A stretch of 64,000 bases of DNA from Sphingomonadales bacterium (GTDB lineage: Bacteria; Bacteroidota; Bacteroidia; Flavobacteriales_D; Crocinitomicaceae). The stretch is from assembly GCA_016872115.1 (NCBI GenBank), contig VHBC01000006.1:1-64000 (forward strand), given 5' to 3'. The first letter of the stretch is position 1. Each line of letters begins with the position of its first letter. Positions 24,791 through 35,050 of this stretch are shown piece by piece. Under the pieces are notes generated by a model, which ran no database searches, was not told the DNA's origin, and saw nothing but the letters and a program-made list of their open reading frames with translations. The position numbers were made by a program, and so were the translations under genes.

Positions 24791-25381
24791 ATGAAAACAG
24801 CACATTTGAGCGGTTCGCTCCGAGCGAACGTAGGGAAGAAGGATGCTGCGGCTTTGCGCAATGCAGGCCTAGTTCCTTGTGTGCTTTACGGACAAGGTGA
24901 GCAAACTCACTTCGCAGTAAAGCGAACGGCCATTGACAAAATCGTTTTTTCTCCTGATGTATTTCAGGTGGCCCTCGATATCGAAGGCAAAAAAGCAGTT
25001 GGCATCATCCGTGAATTGCAACAACACCCAACCAAAGACACCATTCAACACGTAGATTTCTACGAGCTCAATGAAACCAAAGAAGTTCGCGTTAAATTAC
25101 CTGTTCGCATTACAGGTTCTTCTCCCGGTGTAATGGCTGGTGGTAAACTCATGACCGTTTTCCGTCAATTACAATGTGTTGGTTTACCAAGTGCATTGCC
25201 TGACGCGATTACCCTTGACATCAACAAACTTCGTATTGGTCAGTCGATTCGTGTAAGCAGCATTGAAATTCCAGGAGTTAAGTTCCTAGACCCTGCAAAT
25301 GCGGTTGTTGTTGCGGTCAAAATGGCTCGTGGCGCTGTCAAAGTTGCTGACGTCAGCGATGAAGAAGAAGAAGAAGCATAA
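24791..25381 (+). CDS. rplY: 50S ribosomal protein L25 (general stress protein Ctc type)
   Basis: 196 residues, the long two-domain TL5/Ctc form. It binds 5S rRNA. The N-terminal domain has SLRANVGKKDAAALRNAGLVPCVLYGQ and the C-terminal domain ends in an acidic tail (DVSDEEEEEA). The prs-rplY pair is common in Bacteroidota. An intrinsic terminator follows 20 bp after the stop. Confidence 0.96.
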   Translation: MKTAHLSGSLRANVGKKDAAALRNAGLVPCVLYGQGEQTHFAVKRTAIDKIVFSPDVFQVALDIEGKKAVGIIRELQQHPTKDTIQHVDFYELNETKEVRVKLPVRITGSSPGVMAGGKLMTVFRQLQCVGLPSALPDAITLDINKLRIGQSIRVSSIEIPGVKFLDPANAVVVAVKMARGAVKVADVSDEEEEEA

Positions 25382-25400
25382 ACCCTTCATTCAAATAATG

Positions 25401-25427
25401 AAACCGCCCGCAAGGCGGTTTTTTTTT
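25401..25427 (+). terminator. Intrinsic terminator after rplY
   Basis: Stem AAACCGCC / GGCGGTTT with a 5-nt loop and a run of nine T. Confidence 0.93.
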
Positions 25428-25442
25428 GTCACTTTTCTTCGC

Positions 25443-25450
25443 TAAATTCG
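25443..25450 (+). promoter_or_regulatory. -7 box TAAATTCG
   Basis: TAnnTTCG variant, 13 bp before the ATG at 25464 and just after the rplY terminator, so it starts the mannosyltransferase-pyrC-DUF4296 transcript. Confidence 0.5.
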
Positions 25451-25463
25451 TTCCAATATAGAT

Positions 25464-26180
25464 ATGGCTAGCCCGCGAACCCTCATTATTATTCCGACCT
25501 ACAACGAACGCGAAAACATCGGCAAGATGGTCGACAGCATTCTCGGGCTGCAACAGGGGTATCATCTTCTATTTATCGACGACAACTCTCCTGACGGAAG
25601 CGCAGCTCTTGTCGAAGCGCTCATGGAAAAGCACCCTGAAGTTTTTCTAGAGAAACGACCCGGTAAGCTCGGGTTAGGCACTGCCTATATTCATGGGTTT
25701 AAGTGGGCGCTAAGCAGAGATTACGCCTTTATAATAGAAATGGACTGTGATTTCTCACACAACCCCACTGATCTTCCGCGGCTTGTTGCGGCTTGCGAAG
25801 CAGGCGTCGATTGCGCAATTGGTTCTCGTTATGTCAGGGGTGGGAAAGTGCGCAATTGGCCTGCCAAACGAATTCTTATGAGTTATTTCGCTAGCGTATA
25901 TGTCCGGTTGATCTTGCTTATCAATATCAAAGACACCACTGCTGGCTTTAAATGTTACCGAAATATTGTACTTTCCTCCATTCCTTTAGACCTTATTCCA
26001 TTCAAGGGGTATGCTTTTCAAATTTGCATGAAATACGCAGCCATCAAACTCGGGTTCAAGGTCAAAGAAATACCCATTACTTTTGTCGATCGCATTGCTG
26101 GAGATTCAAAAATGTCTAAAGGAATTTTTAAAGAAGCTTTCTTTGGTGTTTGGCAGATGCGCAAAATGAAATGGAAATGA
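25464..26180 (+). CDS. Polyprenol-phosphate mannosyltransferase-like GT2
   Basis: 238-residue cytoplasmic-face glycosyltransferase of family 2, closest in pattern to dolichol/polyprenol-phosphate mannose synthases. Motifs: IIPTYNERENIGKMV, FIDDNSPDGS (nucleotide-sugar Asp pair), EMDCDFSHNP (DxD-like), GSRYVRGGKV and DTTAGFKCYR. It lacks the C-terminal membrane helices of some relatives. It would transfer a sugar to a lipid phosphate carrier for envelope glycan or glycoprotein synthesis. The stop overlaps the pyrC start (ATGA). Confidence 0.9.
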   Translation: MASPRTLIIIPTYNERENIGKMVDSILGLQQGYHLLFIDDNSPDGSAALVEALMEKHPEVFLEKRPGKLGLGTAYIHGFKWALSRDYAFIIEMDCDFSHNPTDLPRLVAACEAGVDCAIGSRYVRGGKVRNWPAKRILMSYFASVYVRLILLINIKDTTAGFKCYRNIVLSSIPLDLIPFKGYAFQICMKYAAIKLGFKVKEIPITFVDRIAGDSKMSKGIFKEAFFGVWQMRKMKWK

Positions 26181-27514
26181 AAACCCTAATCAAAAACGGA
26201 ACAATCATAAACGAAGGCAAACGGTATGTTGCCGACATCCTCCTCAATGAAGGAATAATTCAAAAAATCAGTGCCACTATCTCAGTTACAGAACAAGTAA
26301 ATGAAATTGACGCAAGTGGACTATATCTTCTGCCTGGCTGTATCGACGACCAAGTCCATTTTAGAGAACCTGGACTTACCCACAAAGGAAATATATACAC
26401 AGAATCACGCGCGGCGGTAGCTGGCGGTATTACCAGCTTCATGGAAATGCCCAATACGGTTCCCAATGCACTAACACAAGAATTACTCGAAGATAAATAC
26501 CGTATTGCTGCACAAAACGCAATTGCCAACTATTCTTTCTTCATGGGTGCTTCAAACGATAACCTCGAAGAAGTGCTGAAAACTGACAGCTCAAAAATTT
26601 GCGGCGTCAAGGTGTTTATGGGTTCCTCGACGGGAAATATGCTTGTCGATAAAGAAAGTGTTCTAGAGGGCTTGTTCTCTCGCGTGGGGGCCTTAATTGC
26701 TACCCATTGTGAAGACGAAGCAACCATTAGATCCAATATGGCCATTTATCAAGAAAAATACGGCGCCGCGATACCCATCGAAGCTCACCCACTCATTCGC
26801 AGTGAAGAAGCCTGCTTCTTGTCTTCCTCTAAAGCTGTGACTTTGGCTAAAAAACACGGTGCGCGGCTTCATATCTTGCACATATCCACAGCAAAAGAAA
26901 CCAATCTGTTTGACAACAAATTGCCGCTTGAGCAAAAAATGATAACCGCTGAAGCCTGCATACATCACCTTTGGTTTTCTGATGCTGATTACGCCAACAA
27001 GGGAAACTTCATCAAGTGGAATCCAGCTGTAAAAACAGCCGAAGATCGTGCGGGTATTTGGCAAGCACTTTTAGATAATCGCATAGATGTCATCGCAACG
27101 GATCACGCGCCACACACTATAGAGGAAAAAAACAATCCCTATGCTAGTGCGCCATCAGGCGGGCCGCTCGTGCAACATGCGCTTTTGGCCATGCTCGAAA
27201 AAGCGTACGAAGGTAAAATCACTATAGAGCGCGTTGTGGAGAAAATGGCACATGCCCCAGCCGTTTTATTTCGTGTACAAAAACGCGGATTTATTCGGGA
27301 GGGCTATGCTGCAGATTTAGTCTTGGTTTCACCTCAGCCCGGTGCGACCGTTAACAAACTACAATTACTTTATAAATGTGGTTGGTCTCCTTTTGAAGGC
27401 CACGCTTTTTCTCATCAGATTCACAGTACTTATGTAAATGGAAACTGTGTTTATGCCAACGGGAAAATCATTGAAAGTGGTTTAGGCCAACGCCTGCTTT
27501 TTGAGTCACGATGA
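26177..27514 (+). CDS. pyrC: Dihydroorotase
   Basis: Cytosolic zinc amidohydrolase of pyrimidine synthesis that cyclises carbamoyl-aspartate. 445 residues from the ATG at 26177, which overlaps the preceding stop; longer starts would lie inside the GT2 gene. Motifs: CIDDQVHFREPGLTHKG (metal-binding His), EMPNTVPNA, GVKVFMGSSTGNML, ATHCEDE, LHILHIST and DVIATDHAPHT. The DQVHF form is the type common in Flavobacteriia. It overlaps the lipoprotein gene downstream by 4 bp. Confidence 0.93.
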   Translation: MKTLIKNGTIINEGKRYVADILLNEGIIQKISATISVTEQVNEIDASGLYLLPGCIDDQVHFREPGLTHKGNIYTESRAAVAGGITSFMEMPNTVPNALTQELLEDKYRIAAQNAIANYSFFMGASNDNLEEVLKTDSSKICGVKVFMGSSTGNMLVDKESVLEGLFSRVGALIATHCEDEATIRSNMAIYQEKYGAAIPIEAHPLIRSEEACFLSSSKAVTLAKKHGARLHILHISTAKETNLFDNKLPLEQKMITAEACIHHLWFSDADYANKGNFIKWNPAVKTAEDRAGIWQALLDNRIDVIATDHAPHTIEEKNNPYASAPSGGPLVQHALLAMLEKAYEGKITIERVVEKMAHAPAVLFRVQKRGFIREGYAADLVLVSPQPGATVNKLQLLYKCGWSPFEGHAFSHQIHSTYVNGNCVYANGKIIESGLGQRLLFESR

Positions 27515-27831
27515 AACCTTACAGCTTGTTTTTTTTATTGTTGTTTTTGGGCTGTCAGCAAACTGAGCTGCCAAACCATATTCTTCCAATAAAGAAAATG
27601 TGTTCTGTAGTTAAAGAAATTACATTATTGGAAACACATTTTCAAAGCAAATATGGCGTTCCAAGTCAATATAAAAGCGCATTAGATCTGTCTGTAAAGA
27701 AAGTGTTTAAAAAAGCGCATATTACACGGAAACAATTTCAAACAAGCCTGGACTATTATGCGGCGCACCCCGAATTGCAAAAAGCGCTGAATGAACAACT
27801 CCTGATGGAACTTAGTCGGGCGGTCAACTAA
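27511..27831 (+). CDS. DUF4296 lipoprotein
   Basis: 106 residues with a lipoprotein signal (LFLGC, Cys15) and an all-helical domain with the DUF4296 pattern (MCSVVKEITLLETHF; YKSALDLSVKKVFKKAHITRKQFQTSLDYYAAHPELQ). Function unknown. It often follows pyrC in Flavobacteriia, and here overlaps it by 4 bp. Its stop overlaps that of murI on the other strand by 4 bp. Confidence 0.88.
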   Translation: MKPYSLFFLLLFLGCQQTELPNHILPIKKMCSVVKEITLLETHFQSKYGVPSQYKSALDLSVKKVFKKAHITRKQFQTSLDYYAAHPELQKALNEQLLMELSRAVN

Positions 27832-28652
27832 AAGCTATGATGCTTGGCGGTTACTTCTCTTCCTAAAAAATAGGCTGCCTTTTCGTTGAATACCGCTGTG
27901 CTTTCAGAACTGAAAAAAGCCAGATCGGCTTTTTTACTTAAGCGGGCTTCCATTTCGGGATGAGCCTGTAAATAAGCTTTTAATTTCTTTGCTACTATTG
28001 GGCCTTGTGGAATCACATTGACGCCTGGGCCAACCAAGGCTTCTATTTGTGCATGCAATACTGGGTAATGCGTGCAGGCCAATAAAATTGTGTCTATTGC
28101 CTTGTTTTTTGCCATAAGTAGCGCAATATCTTCTTGAATAAACTGCCGTCCGGCTGAATGTAAATGCAATTGATTTTCAATCAATGGCACCCAAATTGGA
28201 CAAGCGTGTTGGTGCACTTCTGTGTTGGGAGCAAATTTGTGCAATTCAATTGGATAGGAGTCTGAGGCGATGGTTCCTGTGGTTCCTATAACACCCACAT
28301 GGCCGCTTTTAGTGAGTTCTCCAAGCACCTCGGCGCTCGGACGAATTACGCCGAGCACGCGGTTATTTGGCGCCATTAAGGGCAGGTCTTTTTGCTGAAT
28401 GGTGCGCAGAGCTTTTGCAGAGGCCGTATTGCAAGCTAAAATGACTAATGGGCAACCCTGATTAAAGAGAAACTTTACAGCCTCGAGCGTGAACTCGTAA
28501 ACCACATCAAAAGAACGGTTGCCGTAGGGTGCCCGGGCATTGTCTCCGAAATAAATGAAATCGTGATCTGGCAGCTGTTTTGTAAGTTCTTTCAAAACAG
28601 TTAAGCCGCCATATCCGGAATCAAAAACACCTATAGGACCTTGTATTTTCAC
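27828..28652 (-). CDS. murI: Glutamate racemase
   Basis: Produces D-glutamate for peptidoglycan. 274 residues. The two catalytic cysteines are in LACNTASA and LACTHYP; substrate motifs IGVFDSGYGGLTV and YFGDNARAPYG are intact. The start is a GTG at 28652, and a perfect -7 box ends 4 bp upstream, so the mRNA is probably leaderless. Confidence 0.96.
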   Translation of the reverse strand: MKIQGPIGVFDSGYGGLTVLKELTKQLPDHDFIYFGDNARAPYGNRSFDVVYEFTLEAVKFLFNQGCPLVILACNTASAKALRTIQQKDLPLMAPNNRVLGVIRPSAEVLGELTKSGHVGVIGTTGTIASDSYPIELHKFAPNTEVHQHACPIWVPLIENQLHLHSAGRQFIQEDIALLMAKNKAIDTILLACTHYPVLHAQIEALVGPGVNVIPQGPIVAKKLKAYLQAHPEMEARLSKKADLAFFSSESTAVFNEKAAYFLGREVTAKHHSF

Positions 28653-28656
28653 GATT

Positions 28657-28664
28657 CAAAACTA
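28657..28664 (-). promoter_or_regulatory. -7 box TAGTTTTG for murI
   Basis: Perfect TAnnTTTG on the minus strand, 4 bp before the GTG start codon. Confidence 0.6.
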
Positions 28665-28666
28665 AC

Positions 28667-28695
28667 GAAAAAAGGGCAACCAATGGCTGCCCTTT
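28667..28695 (-). terminator. Intrinsic terminator after the OmpH genes
   Basis: On the minus strand: AAAGGGCA, 9-nt loop, TGCCCTTT then further T. It separates the bamA-ompH transcript from murI. Confidence 0.85.
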
Positions 28696-28715
28696 CTGAA
28701 CACCAATAAAGGTGT

Positions 28716-29225
28716 TTACTTTTTTGCGGCGGCATCGAGTAATAAAAGCTCGACAACCACCTCGTTGGTGATGTCGATTCCGCCTTTAGAATACATAGTG
28801 GCAGAAACATCAATGACATAATTTAATTTCTTGCGTTCCGCTACAATATCAATTGCCTTTTGAACGCGATCTAAAATAGGCTTATTGAGCTCTTCGCTCA
28901 TGATTTGAAGCCCCTCTTCCAGAGAAGCTTGAGTGGCTTCTAACATTTGTTGTTTTTGCATGAGTCGGCCCTCAATGATTTGACGTTCCGCTGGAGACTT
29001 GCTTGCTTGGTTGGTCATGTAATCTTGGTAAGCTTTCTGAAAATCGGCATCCATTAATTGCAATTCTTGCATGCCTGCCGTTTTCATTGAATCTAATTTT
29101 TTGATAGCTATATCGCGAGAAGGCAACGTATCGAGTAATTTTTGAGAGTCTACGTGTCCGATTTTAGTCTGGGCAAAAGTGCTAAAACCAATAGCTACAA
29201 ACAGCCCTAGTATTACATTTTTCAT
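28716..29225 (-). CDS. OmpH/Skp-family periplasmic chaperone (second copy)
   Basis: 169 residues with a signal peptide (GFSTFAQ) and the Skp/OmpH helical hairpin (KIGHVDSQKLLDTLP; long coiled-coil helices about 40-125; LNYVIDVSATMYSKGGIDIT). It holds outer-membrane proteins on their way to BamA. It lies 9 bp after the first OmpH gene. Confidence 0.92.
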   Translation of the reverse strand: MKNVILGLFVAIGFSTFAQTKIGHVDSQKLLDTLPSRDIAIKKLDSMKTAGMQELQLMDADFQKAYQDYMTNQASKSPAERQIIEGRLMQKQQMLEATQASLEEGLQIMSEELNKPILDRVQKAIDIVAERKKLNYVIDVSATMYSKGGIDITNEVVVELLLLDAAAKK

Positions 29226-29234
29226 TTGTTATAT

Positions 29235-29753
29235 TTATTTAGTTATTCCCATTTCTTCGAGGACCTCATTTGAGATGTCGAATTCTTTCTCTGCATAGAG
29301 CAAGTTACTTTGATTAGCCTTGTCAAACACAAAAGCATAGCCTTCGCGCTTAGCTACCTTTTTCATGGCCGTAAAAACACGGTCTTGAATGGGCTTGATC
29401 AGCTCTTGACGTTTTTGAAAGTAATCACCATTTGCCCCAAAGTGCTGGGTTTGGAGGTCAATGGCTTCTTGCTCTAATTTTTCTATTTCTAATTTTCTTT
29501 TTTCTCTTTCCTCTTTTGGAAGGAGCACTTCTTCTCTATCAAAATTGCTTTTTAAATCTTTGATGGTGGCATAACGCTCTTCGATTTCTTTGGTCCAGCG
29601 CTCAGCCATTTTGTCTAGACGCTCTTTGGCTTCTGTGTATTCTGGAACATTTTCTAGAATATAGTCAGAATCAATAAACGCATAGGTTTGCGCACTGACA
29701 AATCGCATGCCAAAAACCAAAACAAGTAAAAGGAGGTATTTCATGAGTTTCAT
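29235..29753 (-). CDS. OmpH/Skp-family periplasmic chaperone (first copy)
   Basis: 172 residues with a signal peptide ending VSAQ, the start AFIDSDYILENVPEY, a charged coiled-coil region (about 35-110) and the end YAFVFDKANQSNLLYAEKEFDIS, all typical of the OmpH family. A Met three residues in could also be the start. It lies 42 bp after bamA; a TAACTTCG box in that gap may add a promoter. Confidence 0.92.
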   Translation of the reverse strand: MKLMKYLLLLVLVFGMRFVSAQTYAFIDSDYILENVPEYTEAKERLDKMAERWTKEIEERYATIKDLKSNFDREEVLLPKEEREKRKLEIEKLEQEAIDLQTQHFGANGDYFQKRQELIKPIQDRVFTAMKKVAKREGYAFVFDKANQSNLLYAEKEFDISNEVLEEMGITK

Positions 29754-29770
29754 TTGCGAGCTAAGAACGA

Positions 29771-29778
29771 CGAAGTTA
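29771..29778 (-). promoter_or_regulatory. Possible internal -7 box TAACTTCG before ompH
   Basis: TAnnTTCG variant on the minus strand in the short bamA-ompH gap, 17 bp before the ATG. It would let the chaperones be made without bamA. Confidence 0.35.
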
Positions 29779-29795
29779 CCAATTTATTGTCAATG

Positions 29796-32354
29796 CTACA
29801 ATTCTCCTAAGTTCATGCCGATTGTGAACGTGAGTTTAGGGTAATACCCTTTTGCCTTGATGTCTAAATCAGAGCCCTTGCCGTGGCCAGATGACCAACT
29901 ATCCAATTGATCAAACCCAAAGCCGTAGTCCAGACCTAACATACCAAACATAGGCAAGAACACCCTAATACCAATACCGGCAGCCCTCTTCACGTTAAAT
30001 GGATTGAATTTATCAAAGCTTGGATAAGTATTACCAGCTTCTAAGAACGAAAGGGCATAAAAAGTTGCTTGTGGATTGAGAGAAATAGGATAGCGCAATT
30101 CTAGTGTGTATTTAGCTACTATTGGGTCTCCGCCAGGAGATGAAATGGTTTGGTCTTCATAGCCTCGTAAGGCAATGATTTCTCTACCCCCAATTTGATT
30201 GGCGCCCATTCCGGTAAGTCCGCTGCCCCCCATGATGAAGCGATCAAACGGAGAAATTCCCTTGGCTTTATTGTAGGCGCCCATGTAGCCGAAGCCAAAA
30301 CGCGACATTAAGACGAGTTTTTTATCGGCGCTTAGTGGCGTAAACCATTCCCCAGTGAATTTGAGCTTGAAGTATTCCAAATACTTGTAGCGCTCTTGTT
30401 GGGTGATGCTTCCGTAATCTTTTCCGTTTTCAAAAAGAGAATATGGCGCTGTTGCCTTCGCTGAAAAAGTAAAATTGGAGCCGTTTTGAGGATAAATTGG
30501 CGCGCTCACAGAACTGCGCTGCAAGGTGTACTTTAAAGAGATGTCGTTGGCATAGCCGTTTTGAAACAACGGGAAAAAAGAATATTTCTGTACATCGTAA
30601 TACATATAGGAGAGCTCATAATTAGCCACGAAGTAATCATCTGGCCATTTTTTGCGGCGGCCCATAGCCACACCGGCGCCTGAAATAGAAATCCCATTAT
30701 AAGCCGCATTTGATCTCAATAAACCATTTGTAGAAATTGAAGAGTTGGTAATGTAGAAAGTCAAGGAGTTTGGCTTTTTACCGCCTAACCACGGCTCGGT
30801 AAACGAGAAATTATACCCTTGATAAAAGCGGCCCGTAGATTGCGCGCGAATAGTCAAGCGCTGGCCATCGCCACCGGGAAGCGGGCTCCAAGCATCTTTT
30901 TTGAAAAAATTCTTTGTAGAAAAGTTGTTAAATGACAATCCAAGCGTTCCAATTACCCGACCCGAAGTGTTGGGGCCGGCACCACCATAACCGCCTGAAA
31001 GCTCAATTTGATCGCTGGATTTTTCAACCACAACATACTCGATATCGACCGTTCCGTTTGCAGGATTGGGCTGCGGGTTCACTTGAAAACCTTGCTCGTC
31101 AAAAAAGCCAAGCTGCGCGAGTTCCCGTTGCGTACGCATGATGTCTGCCTTGTTGAATAAATCTCCTGGCTTGGTTCTTATTTCGCGCAAAATAACGTGG
31201 TCGTTGGTTTTGGTGTTGCCTCGGATAGTGACCACTCCAATATGCGCTTCTTTACCCTCAATAATGCGGATTTGATGATTTATTTTATTACCCGCAACAC
31301 CTGTTTCGACTGGTTGTATTTGGAAAAACAAATAACCGCGATCCATGTATAAAGAAGAGATGTCTCGTCCGTCGCCATTGCCATACAAACGCTGATTAAA
31401 CAAGTCTTTATTGTAGAGGTCGCCAGGCTTAATTCCTAATACTGTATCCAAGAAACTCGATCTGTATTTGGAATTGCCAATCCATTCAATATTGCCAAAA
31501 TAATATTTCTCACCCTCACTGATTTCGATGCGGATCTTCATGTTCTTTTCGTCGAGCATGTAAACGGTGTCTTTGGTAATGGTAGCGTCGCGGAGGCCCT
31601 CGGTATTGAATTTAGCCATGAGCGCTTTTTTATCTGTGGCGTAGCTGCTCTCAGTGTATTTAGAGCGCTTAAAAATACGTTGTGGCCCTTTTTGTTTTGT
31701 GTCTTTCATGGCCATCCGAAGCTTCCAAATAGGCACAGACGTAACCCCCACAAATTCGATTTCTTTGATGCCTATTTTGATGCCTTTATCAATTTGAATA
31801 ACAAAAATTTCAGAGTTGTTGATAAGGGTGTCTAGTTGTCTATTGATATTGACTTTTGCATAATAAAAGCCTTTGTCGCGGTAATAGCTTCTGATTTTGC
31901 TTTTCGTTTCAAAAACTAAGTTTTCGGTGATCGTTTTACCCGCATACAAACTGATTTCTTCTCGAAGTTTGTCTGCTTCGCGTTTGTTAATGCCTTCAAA
32001 TCTAAATTTAGAAAGCTTGGGTCTTGGGCTGAGTTCAATTACCATGTAAACCACACCAGAAATCTCTTTTTCAGCATAAATAGCCACATCCGAAAAAAGT
32101 CCTTCTGCCCAAAGATTTTGAATGGCTTTATTGATTTGCTGACTTGGCAGTGTGATTTTTTGACCTGTGCGCAGGCCTGCAATTAGTTTAATGGCTTGAT
32201 GGTCATAATTGTCGGCGCCGGTTATGCGAATAGGCCCTATTTCAAAGGTTTGTGGGTTGGCATAATCAAATGTGAGCGCACCAAGGCTACTTGGTGTTTG
32301 AGACCAAAATATACTTGTTGCGCCGAGAAATAATGCCAAAATAAATTTATTCAT
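29796..32354 (-). CDS. bamA: Outer-membrane protein assembly factor BamA
   Basis: 852 residues from the ATG at 32354, which gives a signal peptide (FILALFLGATSIFWSQ); longer starts lie inside uppS. Five POTRA domains occupy about 45-440 (for example VYMVIELSPRPKLSKFRFEG; GNTKTNDHVILREIRTKPGD). The beta-barrel domain follows and contains the loop-6 type motif RGYE and the final strand GMNLGEL. BamA inserts beta-barrel proteins into the outer membrane. It overlaps uppS by 8 bp. Confidence 0.96.
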   Translation of the reverse strand: MNKFILALFLGATSIFWSQTPSSLGALTFDYANPQTFEIGPIRITGADNYDHQAIKLIAGLRTGQKITLPSQQINKAIQNLWAEGLFSDVAIYAEKEISGVVYMVIELSPRPKLSKFRFEGINKREADKLREEISLYAGKTITENLVFETKSKIRSYYRDKGFYYAKVNINRQLDTLINNSEIFVIQIDKGIKIGIKEIEFVGVTSVPIWKLRMAMKDTKQKGPQRIFKRSKYTESSYATDKKALMAKFNTEGLRDATITKDTVYMLDEKNMKIRIEISEGEKYYFGNIEWIGNSKYRSSFLDTVLGIKPGDLYNKDLFNQRLYGNGDGRDISSLYMDRGYLFFQIQPVETGVAGNKINHQIRIIEGKEAHIGVVTIRGNTKTNDHVILREIRTKPGDLFNKADIMRTQRELAQLGFFDEQGFQVNPQPNPANGTVDIEYVVVEKSSDQIELSGGYGGAGPNTSGRVIGTLGLSFNNFSTKNFFKKDAWSPLPGGDGQRLTIRAQSTGRFYQGYNFSFTEPWLGGKKPNSLTFYITNSSISTNGLLRSNAAYNGISISGAGVAMGRRKKWPDDYFVANYELSYMYYDVQKYSFFPLFQNGYANDISLKYTLQRSSVSAPIYPQNGSNFTFSAKATAPYSLFENGKDYGSITQQERYKYLEYFKLKFTGEWFTPLSADKKLVLMSRFGFGYMGAYNKAKGISPFDRFIMGGSGLTGMGANQIGGREIIALRGYEDQTISSPGGDPIVAKYTLELRYPISLNPQATFYALSFLEAGNTYPSFDKFNPFNVKRAAGIGIRVFLPMFGMLGLDYGFGFDQLDSWSSGHGKGSDLDIKAKGYYPKLTFTIGMNLGEL

Positions 32355-33096
32355 TTGGTTGAATTTGTTCTGAAACCATTCCAAATCGGCGCTCCCGCTT
32401 TTGATAATTTGCAATTGCATTTATAAATTCATTGCGTCTGAAATCTGGCCAATGTGTGTCTGTAAATAGCAATTCTGTATAAGACAATTGCCAAAGCAAA
32501 AAGTTACTAATGCGGCATTCACCGCTTGTTCTGATGAGTAATTCAGGGTCAGGTATATCTTTGGTGTTTAATAAACTAGAGAATTGAGATTCTGTGAGTT
32601 CAGGGGTTGAAATTGAACCGCTTTGCAACAATTCGTGTGCTTTGAGCGTGGCTTGTATGATTTCTTGACGTGCTGAATAGTTAAGCGCAAGTACAAGTGT
32701 AAGTTCGCGATTGTTTTTGGTGCGCTCTGTGGCTGCAAGCAAAGATTGATAACAATTCCCTGGAAGGCCTTGAATATCACCGATTGTTAACAAGCGAACG
32801 CCTTTCTGATGCATTTCATCGACTTCATTTGAAATAGCCTCTACCAACAAATTCATTAAGCCTTCCACCTCGTCACTAGGGCGCGCCCAGTTTTCTGTGG
32901 AAAATGCGTACATAGTGAGGTAGGCTATGCCTAATTCTCTTGCTGTTTTGATGATTTCTTTGACAGATTCTACGCCTGCCGCATGTCCAAACAAGCGTTG
33001 CTGTCCTTTGTTTTTGGCCCAACGTCCATTTCCATCCATGATAAATGCTACATGCTTTGGAATGTTTTGAAGATCTAATTGTGGAGTGGCGGTCAT
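32347..33096 (-). CDS. uppS: Undecaprenyl diphosphate synthase (isoprenyl transferase)
   Basis: Cytosolic cis-prenyltransferase that makes the C55 lipid carrier for cell wall and O-antigen. 249 residues. Motifs: FIMDGNGRWAKNKG (catalytic Asp), RLFGHAAGVE, YAFSTENWARP and the C-terminal RTSGECRISNFLLWQL. The ATG at 33096 is preferred because a -7 box (TATTTTCG) lies 9 bp upstream and longer frames run into the atpC terminator. Confidence 0.96.
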   Translation of the reverse strand: MTATPQLDLQNIPKHVAFIMDGNGRWAKNKGQQRLFGHAAGVESVKEIIKTARELGIAYLTMYAFSTENWARPSDEVEGLMNLLVEAISNEVDEMHQKGVRLLTIGDIQGLPGNCYQSLLAATERTKNNRELTLVLALNYSARQEIIQATLKAHELLQSGSISTPELTESQFSSLLNTKDIPDPELLIRTSGECRISNFLLWQLSYTELLFTDTHWPDFRRNEFINAIANYQKRERRFGMVSEQIQPNE

Positions 33097-33105
33097 TTTG
33101 TTAAA

Positions 33106-33113
33106 CGAAAATA
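33106..33113 (-). promoter_or_regulatory. -7 box TATTTTCG for uppS-bamA-ompH
   Basis: TAnnTTCG variant on the minus strand, 9 bp before the uppS ATG and downstream of the atpC terminator. Confidence 0.5.
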
Positions 33114-33138
33114 CGCAATCTTTTGCTGAAAACTTCAT

Positions 33139-33171
33139 AAAAAAAGGGAGTGGTTGACCCAATCCCTTTTT
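33139..33171 (-). terminator. Intrinsic terminator after atpC
   Basis: On the minus strand: AAAAAGGGA, 13-nt loop with possible inner pairing, TCCCTTTTT and further T. It closes the atpD-atpC transcript. Confidence 0.85.
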
Positions 33172-33191
33172 GTTTTGTTGATTCGTGTTGA

Positions 33192-33461
33192 TTACTCAGC
33201 CAAAACGATGAGTTTTTGATTGTTGAGTTCAGCAACTCCCCCTTTGATTTGAACGCTTACTGCTGTTCCTGAAACCTGTAGAAATTCAGTAGCCTCAACA
33301 GTATTGGTGGCTTCAAAACGCAACTCCCCTCTTCTTAGCGAAGAAATGATGGGTGCGTGATGATTAAATACTTGAAACGCGCCGTCGGTGCCGGGTAAAC
33401 TAACACTGTTCACTTCGCCTTTGAATAGGCTTTTTTCGGGGGTGATAATTTCTAATAGCAT
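33192..33461 (-). CDS. atpC: ATP synthase F1 subunit epsilon
   Basis: 89 residues, the short epsilon form that keeps the N-terminal beta-sandwich (LLEIITPEKSLFKGEVNSVSLPGTDGAFQVFNHHAPI) and lacks the C-terminal helical hairpin of the 130-residue form. Short epsilon is usual in Bacteroidota. It lies 2 bp after atpD. Confidence 0.95.
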   Translation of the reverse strand: MLLEIITPEKSLFKGEVNSVSLPGTDGAFQVFNHHAPIISSLRRGELRFEATNTVEATEFLQVSGTAVSVQIKGGVAELNNQKLIVLAE

Positions 33462-33463
33462 AA

Positions 33464-35026
<1,563 letters not shown>

Positions 35027-35050
35027 TCAAAATATTTCGCTTGTGCTGAC